From an uncultured Planctomycetaceae bacterium (GTDB taxonomy: Bacteria; Planctomycetota; Planctomycetia; Pirellulales; Pirellulaceae), in contig CAIPEB010000020.1 of the NCBI GenBank assembly GCA_903863885.1, forward strand, positions 1-64,000: a DNA stretch of 64,000 nucleotides, read 5' to 3'. Of the stretch, positions 26,807 to 35,211 are shown piece after piece. Position 1 is the first letter of the stretch. The number at the start of each line of letters is the position of its first letter. Position numbers and translations under genes: made by a program. The notes beneath the pieces were generated by a model. It ran no database searches, was not told the origin of the DNA, and saw only the letters and a list, made by a program, of their open reading frames with translations.

Positions 26807-27442
26807 TCAATCGTCGAGCGGCTTGACCTGGATGTTCTTGATGTAGACCTTGCTCTTGGGGTCGTGTGCCTGAATGGCGAACGTCCCGCTCGAGAGCCTG
26901 CGATCGGGATTCTTCCAATCGTCGGGTTCGGTGTAATCGAAAATCAGCTTGCCGTTGATCTTCGAGGTGATGCGTTTTCCCTGCACCGTGACTTCCTGCA
27001 TGTACCATTCGTTGTCCTTGGCCGGCGGATCGAGGCAGTCCTTGATCCCGTAGAGCCCGCCGCTTTTTTTCGGATCGCCGTGGGAAACGTTGATCTGGAT
27101 TTCATAGCCCTTTTTCGGCCAGTCGGATGCCTGGTACTGCGTGTGGATGTAGAGGCCCGAATTCGATCCAGGGGTCGTCATCACGTCGGCCTTGACCGTG
27201 AAGTTCTTGAAATCGTGCTTCAGAACGTCGCCGACGTAGAACAGGTGCGCATTGCCGCCAACGGCATTCGCCACCAATTTGCCGTCCTCGACGTAAAACG
27301 ATTTCGGGTTGCCCCCGGCCTTCCAACCATCGAGCGTTTTGCCGTCGAACAGGCTGATCCAGCCCTTTTCCGTCGAGGTTTCCGCTGCGAAGGAAAATGA
27401 AGCGGCCATCAGCAACGCCACGAGACCCGCGCAATACTTCAC
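26807..27442 (-). CDS. 3-keto-disaccharide hydrolase-like (DUF1080) exported protein
   Basis: A 211-residue DUF1080 protein. A signal peptide (LVALLMAASFSFAAE) is followed by the family opening ISLFDGKTLDGWKAGG, then TTPGSNSGLYIHTQYQ, GYEIQIN and YIKNIQVKPLDD at the end. The start is probably GTG at 27442, because AGGAG lies at normal spacing before it and the signal peptide then starts correctly; no ATG fits. It is the second DUF1080 protein in the window and differs from the one at 6491 in the central loop, so they probably act on different glycosides or have different roles. Confidence 0.87.
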   Translation of the reverse strand: MKYCAGLVALLMAASFSFAAETSTEKGWISLFDGKTLDGWKAGGNPKSFYVEDGKLVANAVGGNAHLFYVGDVLKHDFKNFTVKADVMTTPGSNSGLYIHTQYQASDWPKKGYEIQINVSHGDPKKSGGLYGIKDCLDPPAKDNEWYMQEVTVQGKRITSKINGKLIFDYTEPDDWKNPDRRLSSGTFAIQAHDPKSKVYIKNIQVKPLDD

Positions 27443-27959
27443 GACCAATCTCCTGCTACGACGCCCACGGAAGTTCCCGATCGGTTCACGGCACTCTGCT
27501 CGAGGTCGCGGCAAACAGCGAACCACCAGCACGAACCGGGAAGACACTGACCGAATTTACAACCGGACATTATGCGCTGCGCGAACGGTGACGCAAGCTT
27601 TCGATCGCGAATGCGGCCCTGTGGACTTGTCCACCAGGCACAAGTCTGGAGTCCGGAGCAAGGCAATTGCCGGCCTGCCACCCGAACAGAATGAACCGCG
27701 TGGAGAGATACGCCGGTGGTCGAGCATCGTACAAGGCGATCCTCGGGCCTGCGCCCGGAACGCAATGATCAGAATTTGCGGCCGGCAGCGACCCTTCCGA
27801 TCCGGAAAGCCGACCGGAATCGCATGTTCGACCATTGCGGGCGTGCGGGATTCGCGCTAAAGTCAGACTTGCAGGCGAGGTTGACATCCGACGGCGGCGT
27901 GCCGACTGCGGGACGCCGCATTTTCCCGAACTTGTTTCGCCCGCGTGGGGCGGCGATGC
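27443..27959. other. Gene-free region of 517 bp with repeat fragments
   Basis: Divergent spacer. It contains the dyad GTGGACTTGTCCAC at 27621-27634, similar to the loop-stem of the REP-like element, followed at once by GGAGTCTGGAGTCC-type heptamer remnants (27642-27661). A TTGACA occurs at 27883-27888 without an obvious -10. No credible coding frame was found. Confidence 0.55.
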
Positions 27960-29840
27960 ATGTCTGATTCGTTCGATCCGTATTATCTCTGGCTCGGCAT
28001 TCCCCCAAAGGATCAGCCGCCCAACCACTATCGCCTTCTCGGGCTGGATCTGTTCGAGAGCAATGCCACGGCCATCGACAATGCGGCCGAGCGGCAGATG
28101 ATCCACCTGCGGCAGATCTCGACCGGCCCGCGAGGCAAGATTGCCCAGGAGTTGCTGAACCAGGTTGCGCGGGCACGAATCACGCTGCTCGACCCGGCAA
28201 AAAAGGCCGAATACGACAGCCAACTGCGCAAGCCGCCAACGGACGCTGCGGCCGCGAGCGGACCGCCGCCCCGATCCCGTGCCGCAGAACCCCCCGCAGA
28301 TGCTCCGCCCCCATCCGTTCCGCCGCCGATACGTGCCGGACTTCGACCAGCGACGCACCGGTCCAAGCGGTCATATCAATACGCGGCGATCGGCGTCCTG
28401 ATCGGATTGTGCGCGATCACCGCGGTCTGTCTGTTGCAGTCCCTTCCGAGGACAAACTCCCAAGGCGGATCGGTTTCTCAGCCGCAGAGCATCGCTCAAC
28501 TCAAGAACCAGCAACGCGAACACTCCCCCAACGACTCGCCGCCGCCGGTCAAGTCCGATTCGTCGAACGAAGAGCCGCCTACTCAGGGGAAATCCGGACC
28601 TGCGCGTACCGGACCCGAGCGAGCCAAGGCCGAGTCTCCCTTCATCGAAACGCAGCCGGCCACCCAACCCAAGCAGGCTTCGCCGGAACCGCCCGAGAAT
28701 CCCCGGCCGATGGACGGTGCCAATCCGGTTCTCGAACCCAAGCCAACCCCCTCAACCGAAGCAACGGGAGAGCCCTTGCTGGAACTCCCCGCATTGATCG
28801 AATTGCCGGCGGATGCCAACAGTCCTCTGACGCTGGTTTCCGCATGGCGAGCGCCGCTCGAGCAGCTCGAACTCGACATCGTGGATCGATTTGCCGACGT
28901 CGCAACCGCTGCGTCGTACAAAATCAATCGCGAACCGTCGGGCACCGGCATGCTGTGGAAGATCGCGTTCGTACCCGGTGGTAACAACGAGCCGGACTCC
29001 CGCGTCGTAACTCTTGCTGAAATGTCATGCGAGCGAACCGGGGGACGGTTCGTCTTCCGCAGGACGGTTGCTCCCGATGACACACCCGCCGCGCAGCAGT
29101 TGGCCAATTGCCTGCTCAAATTCAGGCAGCAGGGCAAGACCGTTATGGTCGCGCTGAGAAAGCCCGTGAAATCGGCGGAGTTGGTCCTCAATCTGCACGA
29201 TAACAAGGCAAACAAGGCCCTGGATCTGGCGGCGCTGCCGAAACTCAACGGGCTGGAACTGCAGGCCGAACCGCTGCGGGACATGCCCGAGGTAAAACCC
29301 GACGGAGGAGGCATTCGATCCGCCCCGATCGGCAAGCCGCTGGTGCTGCAGTTCAAGGGTGTGCCCGAAGCGAGCATCGAGTTGAAACTGAACAAGACAA
29401 CGATGAACCGCCTGTCGCTGTCGGTGGAACCCGTGTTTCAAGTTCCCAACGGGAAACCGCAACCGCTGACATTCCAGCAGGTCGAGTCGACATTTCGCAA
29501 CTCGGATACGACGCTGGCAAAGGCGAAGAAAGAACTTGAGACGCTCGAAAGCAATCTTGCCAAACTCCAGGCCAGCCGGCCGAGGCCCAATCAGCAGGTT
29601 CGAGATACCGTCAACCGCATGCAGCAGGCGATCAACAACGGCCGCCAGATCGTGACGGATCTGGAGAACCGCGACGCCATGGCGACCAGGCTGCGCGACC
29701 TGCTCGACGCGATGGACAAGAAGGCGAGCATTGCGTATCGCGTGGTCGCGAAGGTGGACGACTTGACGACGCTGGTCCTGTTGACAACCGAATGGCCCGA
29801 GGCGGCAAGCAGTTCGCAGTTGACAGCCTCGCAGCCCTGA
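27960..29840 (+). CDS. J-like domain membrane protein, planctomycete type
   Basis: A 626-residue protein. The N-terminal 90 residues (YLWLGIPPKDQPPNHYRLLGLD, then ITLLDPAKKAEYDSQLR) resemble a J domain, but the HPD tripeptide that activates DnaK is absent. A proline-rich linker and one transmembrane helix (YAAIGVLIGLCAITAVCLL, about residues 141-160) follow. Then comes a long low-complexity acidic/proline segment, a beta-rich domain, a coiled coil near residues 505-575 (LAKAKKELETLESNLAKLQ), and a short C-terminal domain. The start ATG at 27960 is chosen over GTG at 27945. This N-terminal domain is frequent in planctomycete proteins; function unknown. Confidence 0.78.
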   Translation: MSDSFDPYYLWLGIPPKDQPPNHYRLLGLDLFESNATAIDNAAERQMIHLRQISTGPRGKIAQELLNQVARARITLLDPAKKAEYDSQLRKPPTDAAAASGPPPRSRAAEPPADAPPPSVPPPIRAGLRPATHRSKRSYQYAAIGVLIGLCAITAVCLLQSLPRTNSQGGSVSQPQSIAQLKNQQREHSPNDSPPPVKSDSSNEEPPTQGKSGPARTGPERAKAESPFIETQPATQPKQASPEPPENPRPMDGANPVLEPKPTPSTEATGEPLLELPALIELPADANSPLTLVSAWRAPLEQLELDIVDRFADVATAASYKINREPSGTGMLWKIAFVPGGNNEPDSRVVTLAEMSCERTGGRFVFRRTVAPDDTPAAQQLANCLLKFRQQGKTVMVALRKPVKSAELVLNLHDNKANKALDLAALPKLNGLELQAEPLRDMPEVKPDGGGIRSAPIGKPLVLQFKGVPEASIELKLNKTTMNRLSLSVEPVFQVPNGKPQPLTFQQVESTFRNSDTTLAKAKKELETLESNLAKLQASRPRPNQQVRDTVNRMQQAINNGRQIVTDLENRDAMATRLRDLLDAMDKKASIAYRVVAKVDDLTTLVLLTTEWPEAASSSQLTASQP

Positions 29841-29841
29841 C

Positions 29842-30072
29842 TCATTCGTTCGCTGCGGATTTCTTCTTTCGCCGCCAGGCTCCCAGCACCAGCGTGGCCA
29901 ATCCCAGCAGCAACTCGTCGACAAAGGGGATCAAGTCAGGCACCACCAGATCTACGCAGAACAGGGCCAGCATCAGCAGAAAAAGCTTCGAAAACCGAAG
30001 CTCGCCGAGATAGTTCATTAGCGGCGCAAGCAACGAGTGGTGCGATGACTGCGGACTCGGCGAGTTATCCAT
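29842..30072 (-). CDS. Small two-helix membrane protein (DUF6116-like)
   Basis: A 76-residue protein with two hydrophobic helices (LFLLMLALFCVDLVV and ELLLGLATLVLGAW) separated by PDLIPFVDE, and a basic tail RRKKK. It resembles the small DUF6116 membrane proteins from memory. M19 is an alternative start. It lies 21 bp after the TPR gene upstream and is probably the last gene of the DUF1559-TPR-CRTAC1 cluster. Role unknown. Confidence 0.7.
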   Translation of the reverse strand: MDNSPSPQSSHHSLLAPLMNYLGELRFSKLFLLMLALFCVDLVVPDLIPFVDELLLGLATLVLGAWRRKKKSAANE

Positions 30073-30093
30073 TTGCTCTCTTTCGCGGTGCGA

Positions 30094-31605
30094 TCAGGGT
30101 TTTCGCGATTTTTCCAGTGCGGCCTGCATCTGGGACTCGATGGCCCGGAAATTCGGGTTGTTCGGTTCGAGGGACCGGGCCCGCGCGATGGCCTCGAGCG
30201 CGCCGGGCAGGTCGCCGCTGCGCTGACAGATCGCGGCCAGCAGTACGCAGTTCTGGCTCGTCGGCTCTAATTCCAAGGCCTTTTGGGCCATCTGACGTGC
30301 TTCCGCGAGATTCTCGCCGGTGCGCAGGAAGATGCCGGCCAGCGACGCGCACGCAACTGCACTCCGAGGATCAATAGCCAGCGCCGATCGATAATCGCTC
30401 TCGGCGGACCTCAGATCGTTCAACTGAAGATGAGCGCCAGCCAAATTGAGGCAATGCCCGGAGTCATTGGGTTCGATGGCGCGGAGCTCCTCAAGCACGC
30501 GGATGACATCCGCGATGCGATTGTGCCGCTGATGAAACAGCACCATCTGCATGCGGGCGGCAGTGTCATTCGGCCGGATGGCGATCGCGCGCTGCCAATG
30601 TGAATCGGCTTTCCGGATCCTTCCGGCTTCGGCATAGATCCCGCCCGCGACAGCGTGCACGAACGCCGCGGACTTGCGAACTTCCCCTTCGTCGTCGAAT
30701 TTCCGGCTCTGGTCGCGCTGCGCTCGAATGTCGGTCTCCTTGAACTCCTTGAATTTCTTCATCGCCTCGGCAGCCTGAGCCGTCTTGCCCGCGCGTCGAC
30801 AGACATTGGCAAGCCCGTAGTAGGCATTGGCGTAGTTCGGATCGATGGCAATCGCGGCCTCGTAGCCCTTTATTGCCTTATCGTACTCTTTCAACTGCGA
30901 ATAGGCCTGTCCCAACTGGTACGCGGCCTCCAGCGAAGTCGGCGCGGTTCTTCGCTCCTGCTCAAGCAATTCAGCCGCCTCCGGCATGCGGTTCAGGCTC
31001 ATCAGCGCCTCGGCAAGTTCAGCGCGGACGTTGGGCAGCGACGGATCGATCTCCAGCGATTTGCGGTAGTACTGCACCGCCTTTTCATTATCCCCGCGAC
31101 TCTTCGCGATGGCGGCCAGTCCCGAATAGGCCTCCGCATAGCGCGAGTTGGCGGTCAGACACTGCTGCCAGCACTGCTCCGCTTCATCGGCATCACCGAA
31201 ACGGTTGTAGGTGATCGCCAGAAGCCCGTTCGGACGGAACTCGGTCGGGAAATCAGCCACGACCTTCTTGGCGGTGGCGATTGCTTCTTCCTTCAGGAAT
31301 TTTGTGACTTCCGCTCGCGAGGCGGGCAGATCCGCAAACGTATCGGGTACATCAAGCTGCGCGGCCGGCAGTTCTTTGGCGTTGGCAGCCGGAGCGGCCG
31401 CATCGACGGGCGCTTCGCCCCGCATCTGGCGCGACGCGAGTTCCTCCCGTTCGCGCCAGCGGTTCAGCCGCGAGTAGGCAAACGGGAAGATCGCCCCCAG
31501 AACGGCCAGGAGCGCCAGCAACCCCAGTAACCGGGGGCGCGAGATCTCGGTGTCGGATTCGCGCACGGCGCGTCGCCGCTTGGAATTCGCGGGGTCTTTG
31601 GTCAT
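30094..31605 (-). CDS. Membrane-anchored TPR protein B
   Basis: A 503-residue protein. A basic N-terminus and one membrane helix (LLGLLALLAVLGAIFPFAYS, about residues 26-45) leave the rest in the periplasm or paryphoplasm. At least nine tetratricopeptide repeats run from residue 110 on, for example AEAYSGLAAIAKSRGDNEKA, VQYYRKSLEIDPSLPNV and AYYGLANVCRRAGKTAQAAE. It is similar in layout to TPR protein A at 35212-36660, including a break in the repeats (EFKETDIRAQRDQSRKFDD), so the two are likely paralogues. It follows the second CRTAC1 gene by 58 bp. Confidence 0.85.
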   Translation of the reverse strand: MTKDPANSKRRRAVRESDTEISRPRLLGLLALLAVLGAIFPFAYSRLNRWREREELASRQMRGEAPVDAAAPAANAKELPAAQLDVPDTFADLPASRAEVTKFLKEEAIATAKKVVADFPTEFRPNGLLAITYNRFGDADEAEQCWQQCLTANSRYAEAYSGLAAIAKSRGDNEKAVQYYRKSLEIDPSLPNVRAELAEALMSLNRMPEAAELLEQERRTAPTSLEAAYQLGQAYSQLKEYDKAIKGYEAAIAIDPNYANAYYGLANVCRRAGKTAQAAEAMKKFKEFKETDIRAQRDQSRKFDDEGEVRKSAAFVHAVAGGIYAEAGRIRKADSHWQRAIAIRPNDTAARMQMVLFHQRHNRIADVIRVLEELRAIEPNDSGHCLNLAGAHLQLNDLRSAESDYRSALAIDPRSAVACASLAGIFLRTGENLAEARQMAQKALELEPTSQNCVLLAAICQRSGDLPGALEAIARARSLEPNNPNFRAIESQMQAALEKSRKP

Positions 31606-31663
31606 ACGGCTCGAAATCCTGCAGTTTCTGTTTCAGTCCGCTCTGCCGCCACTTTTCCGTCCG

Positions 31664-33406
31664 CTAATCCTGCGGTTTTCCCGTCGGCCTCTCTAACGGC
31701 ACTGCGTCGGGACGCCCCTCGAAGATCACCCAGCGACGGTCGATTCCCAAATTGGCGATCGTCTGCACCGCACCTCCGAGCCAGCGAACTTCGACGCGGT
31801 CGATGCGGTCGTGGCTGCCCAGTCCGAAGTCGAGTTGTGACCCCCAATGGCTCTGGTAGCCCCGGCCGCTATGCACTTCCCTGACCTGCGAGAGATCTCC
31901 CGCCACCACCGTGACCTGCGCTCCCACCGCATCCCGGCTGGCTTGAAGTCCTCGCAGTTCAATACGCACCCAGTGGTTCCGCGGATCGCTGTCGTTGCGG
32001 AGGAGCGTGGACGCCTCTCGCGAATTGAGGATCACGACATCCTCGTCGCCATCGAGATCCAGGTCCCCGAAGACAGCTCCTCGGCCGCTGTGTTTCGGCA
32101 GCAATCCGTCGCCCGCCTGTTCCGAAACATTGCTGAACCGGCCTCCGCCAATGTTCCGCAGCACGAGATTACGCGCTTTGTAGGTGTACGTATCGGAATA
32201 CTGGTCGATGTTGTCCTGCAGGTGCCCGTTGGCGATGAACAGGTCGCTCAGCCCGTCATGGTCAAAGTCAATGAAGCCGTTCCCCCAGTTCACGTGCTGA
32301 AGCGAGCCGGCGCCCGCGCCGGAGACCAGAGTGGCGTCCTCAAGGAATCCGTCGCCCAGGTTGTGAAACAGAACGGGCAGTTCGCCCGAGTACGAGGTCA
32401 TGAAAAAGTCCAGCCATCCGTCGTTGTCGTAGTCGCCGCAATCGACTCCCATGGCTCCCAGTTCGTGACCGTTCATGTTGAAGGCAAACCCCCGTTCCAC
32501 GGCTTCGTTCTGGAACCGCCCGGAGCCGTCATTCACCCACAACGAATTGCCCGCGACGTCGTTGAGCACAAAGATGTCCGTGTCGCCGTCTCGATCAAAG
32601 TCGGCGCAGACCATGCCCATGCCCGAACTGGCGACCGATGCAATACCCGACTCGCGGCTGATGTCGGTGAATTTCCCGTTGCCCTCGTTGCGAAACAGGA
32701 GATCGGGTTCGTGAGGATAGTCCTTCGGCCCCGCATATTCAGGGAAACCGTCCACGGTTCGATCGACATTGGTCTCGAACGTGAACTGCACGTAATTGGC
32801 CGCGTACAGATCGAGGTCACCGTCCTTGTCGATGTCGAGAAACGCGACTCCCGCGCCGACCGTGTCGCCGGCCGCCACACCTGCCTCGGACGTCGCATTA
32901 CGGAACGTGCCGTCGCCGTTGTTGCGATACAGGACGTTCGGGCCGAAATTGCTGACATAAAGATCCGCATCGCCGTCGTTGTCATAATCAGCGACCGTAA
33001 CTCCCATCCCGAAGCCGGCGTCCCCGACACCCGACTCTTCGGTGACGTCCCGGAATTTCCAGTTGCCCTCGTTGCGATACAGGGCGTTCTTCGGTTTGCT
33101 CGGATCCGTGCAACCCGGAAGCGGTGCGCCGTTGACGTAATAAATATCCGCCAGGCCGTCGCCGTCGTAATCGAATACGGCCAGGCCGGCAGTGACGGTT
33201 TCGACAATGAACCGCCGGCCGCTGCTGCCGTCGGTGTGCCGGAACGACACTCCGGTCTCTTTTGTCACTTCATGCAATCGGATCGGGCATTTTTCCGCGC
33301 CGAGTCCAGGGGCAACGGCCCACATCGCCCATGCGAATGCGGCAATCGCCCGCAGGATTCCGGGAACCGAATTGCCGAGTGCACCCTGCTGCTGCGTCAG
33401 CCCCAT
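31664..33406 (-). CDS. CRTAC1-type FG-GAP/ASPIC-UnbV exported protein B
   Basis: A 580-residue exported protein. A signal peptide lies at about residues 10-37 (AIAAFAWAMWAVAPGLGAE). A seven-bladed beta-propeller of FG-GAP/VCBS repeats follows, with calcium-binding DxDxDG loops in nearly every blade: DYDGDGLAD, DYDNDGDAD, DIDKDGDLD, DFDRDGDTD, DYDNDGWLD, DFDHDGLSD, DLDLDGDED. It ends with an ASPIC/UnbV domain (VREVHSGRGYQSHWGSQLDFGLG, VEVRWLGG). Probably a calcium-dependent extracytoplasmic adhesion or scaffold protein. The ATG at 33406, 32 bp after the previous gene and after a GGAGA, gives the proper signal peptide. Confidence 0.9.
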   Translation of the reverse strand: MGLTQQQGALGNSVPGILRAIAAFAWAMWAVAPGLGAEKCPIRLHEVTKETGVSFRHTDGSSGRRFIVETVTAGLAVFDYDGDGLADIYYVNGAPLPGCTDPSKPKNALYRNEGNWKFRDVTEESGVGDAGFGMGVTVADYDNDGDADLYVSNFGPNVLYRNNGDGTFRNATSEAGVAAGDTVGAGVAFLDIDKDGDLDLYAANYVQFTFETNVDRTVDGFPEYAGPKDYPHEPDLLFRNEGNGKFTDISRESGIASVASSGMGMVCADFDRDGDTDIFVLNDVAGNSLWVNDGSGRFQNEAVERGFAFNMNGHELGAMGVDCGDYDNDGWLDFFMTSYSGELPVLFHNLGDGFLEDATLVSGAGAGSLQHVNWGNGFIDFDHDGLSDLFIANGHLQDNIDQYSDTYTYKARNLVLRNIGGGRFSNVSEQAGDGLLPKHSGRGAVFGDLDLDGDEDVVILNSREASTLLRNDSDPRNHWVRIELRGLQASRDAVGAQVTVVAGDLSQVREVHSGRGYQSHWGSQLDFGLGSHDRIDRVEVRWLGGAVQTIANLGIDRRWVIFEGRPDAVPLERPTGKPQD

Positions 33407-33438
33407 GCCTGAATTCTCCGCGCGCTGGCGGTGTGAGA

Positions 33439-35211
33439 TTACTGAATACCCTGTCCCTGCACGACCGGAACGAGGCGATCGACGGGAATGTTCTCGAACG
33501 ATTCGGTCGAACCGCCCAACCAGCGGACTTCCAGGCGGTCCAGGCGTGTTGCGGTCCCCAGTCCGAAATGCAGGCGAGTGCCGAAGTGGCCCTGATAACC
33601 GCGCCCGCTGTGCACTTCCTTCAGCTGAGACACACCGAGGGCCGTGACCCGGACGTGGGCGCCGACTCCGTCGCGATTCATCGACGTTCCGTGGAGCACG
33701 ATTTCGATCCAATGATTGCCGTTCGAGGCCGCGTTGCGAAGAACCGTGGGGGCTTCGCGGGAATTGAGCACAACGGCGTCTACGGTGCCATCGTTGTCCA
33801 GATCGTCAAACGCAGCGCCTCGACTGCTGTAAGTTGCCCGCATCCCGTCTCCCGCCTCGGCTGAAACGTCGTGAAACGTGCCGTCTCTGTCGCCGGCCAG
33901 CAGGACATTCGGAACCCGATAAGCGGTCGCATCGGTCCGCAGTCCCACGTTGTCGTCGAGGTGCCCGCAGGCCACATAGATGTCGTCATTCCCGTCATTG
34001 TCGAAATCCGCAAAACCGCAGCCCCACTTGACGTGCGGAAGCAGTCCGGCACCGGCCCTGGCGCGGCGCGTCACATCGTTGAGAAATCCGTCGCCCGCGT
34101 TTTCATACAGGATCGGCAGTTCTCCTCCGTAGTCGGTCATATAGAAATCAAGCCGGCCATCGTGGTTGTAGTCCGCGCAATCGACCCCCATGCTGGCGTT
34201 CTCGTCGCCGAGATAGTTGTATGCGGAACCAATCACGGCGGCGACCTCCTCGAATCGCCCCGTGCCGTCGTTACGAAAAAAGAAATTGCGGAACGAATCA
34301 TTGCAGACGAATACGTCCGTATCGTCATCGTTGTCATAGTCGGCGCTCACGATTCCCATGCCCGTGCCGGCAACCAGGCCGATCCCCGACTCGCGGCTGA
34401 TATCGGTGAAGGTCCCGTCGCCGTTGTTGCGGAACAGGTTATCCGGGACGGGACGGTAATTGCGAGGCCCGGCATACGACGGCACGCCGTCAATCGATCG
34501 GGCGACGTGGTTTTCATAGGTAAAATCGACATAGTTCGAGACGTACAGATCGAGATCGCCGTCCTTGTCCACATCGAGCATGCTCACTCCGGCGCCGGCG
34601 AGATCCCCGCGGCCGACTCCGGCCTGCGCGGTCGTGTTGCTGAACGTTCCGTCGCCGTTGTTGCGATACAGCACGTTCGCGCCGTAGTTGCTCAGGTACA
34701 GATCCTGAAAACCATCCGCATCATAATCGCCGGCCGTCACTCCCAAGCCGTAACAGGCTACGTCGATTCCGGCCTGGCGACTGACGTCGCGAAAACGAAA
34801 GTCGCCTTCATTCCGACAAAGCGATTGCGTCGCCGTCGTCTCCCCCTTCGTTCCCCGCAACGGGTTTCCGTTCGGGAAGTAGATATCGATTCTCCGATCG
34901 CCGTCGAAGTCGAAAGTCGCCAGCCCCGAGCTGACCGACTCGACAATGTACCGCTGACCGCTGCTTCCATCCGTGTGGCGGTAAGCGATCCCCGAATCCC
35001 GCGTTGCATCCTGCAGCAGGAAGCGAGAGGTCGCGGACGGCGAACCGGACGGCACCGACGATGTCGGCTGCGCGGGGCGACATCCCGCGGCCAGACAGAG
35101 ACTGCAAGCCGCAAGCGGCACGGCGAGCCATTTCGCCAGTGAACAACCCGGCGTGGCCGCTCGATCCGTTCGCTCCGTGACGGAGACTCGCCTCACGTCG
35201 CCGATCTTCAT
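33439..35211 (-). CDS. CRTAC1-type FG-GAP/ASPIC-UnbV lipoprotein A
   Basis: A 590-residue paralogue of the next gene downstream, with the same propeller and ASPIC/UnbV layout (HVKWGCGFADFDNDG, EVHSGRGYQGHFGTRLHFGLG, LEVRWLGG). It differs by a lipoprotein-type signal: LAVPLAACSLCLAAGC with the lipobox cysteine near residue 44. It may therefore be membrane-tethered where its paralogue is released. Its ATG directly follows the stop of TPR protein A (TGAATG), giving tight translational coupling. Confidence 0.9.
   Translation of the reverse strand: MKIGDVRRVSVTERTDRAATPGCSLAKWLAVPLAACSLCLAAGCRPAQPTSSVPSGSPSATSRFLLQDATRDSGIAYRHTDGSSGQRYIVESVSSGLATFDFDGDRRIDIYFPNGNPLRGTKGETTATQSLCRNEGDFRFRDVSRQAGIDVACYGLGVTAGDYDADGFQDLYLSNYGANVLYRNNGDGTFSNTTAQAGVGRGDLAGAGVSMLDVDKDGDLDLYVSNYVDFTYENHVARSIDGVPSYAGPRNYRPVPDNLFRNNGDGTFTDISRESGIGLVAGTGMGIVSADYDNDDDTDVFVCNDSFRNFFFRNDGTGRFEEVAAVIGSAYNYLGDENASMGVDCADYNHDGRLDFYMTDYGGELPILYENAGDGFLNDVTRRARAGAGLLPHVKWGCGFADFDNDGNDDIYVACGHLDDNVGLRTDATAYRVPNVLLAGDRDGTFHDVSAEAGDGMRATYSSRGAAFDDLDNDGTVDAVVLNSREAPTVLRNAASNGNHWIEIVLHGTSMNRDGVGAHVRVTALGVSQLKEVHSGRGYQGHFGTRLHFGLGTATRLDRLEVRWLGGSTESFENIPVDRLVPVVQGQGIQ

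Noticed and set aside
31847-33412. 521-codon plus-strand frame
   Set aside because: Antisense to a CRTAC1 gene. Its Val/Ile-rich repeats are the complement of the DxDxDG-encoding repeats.
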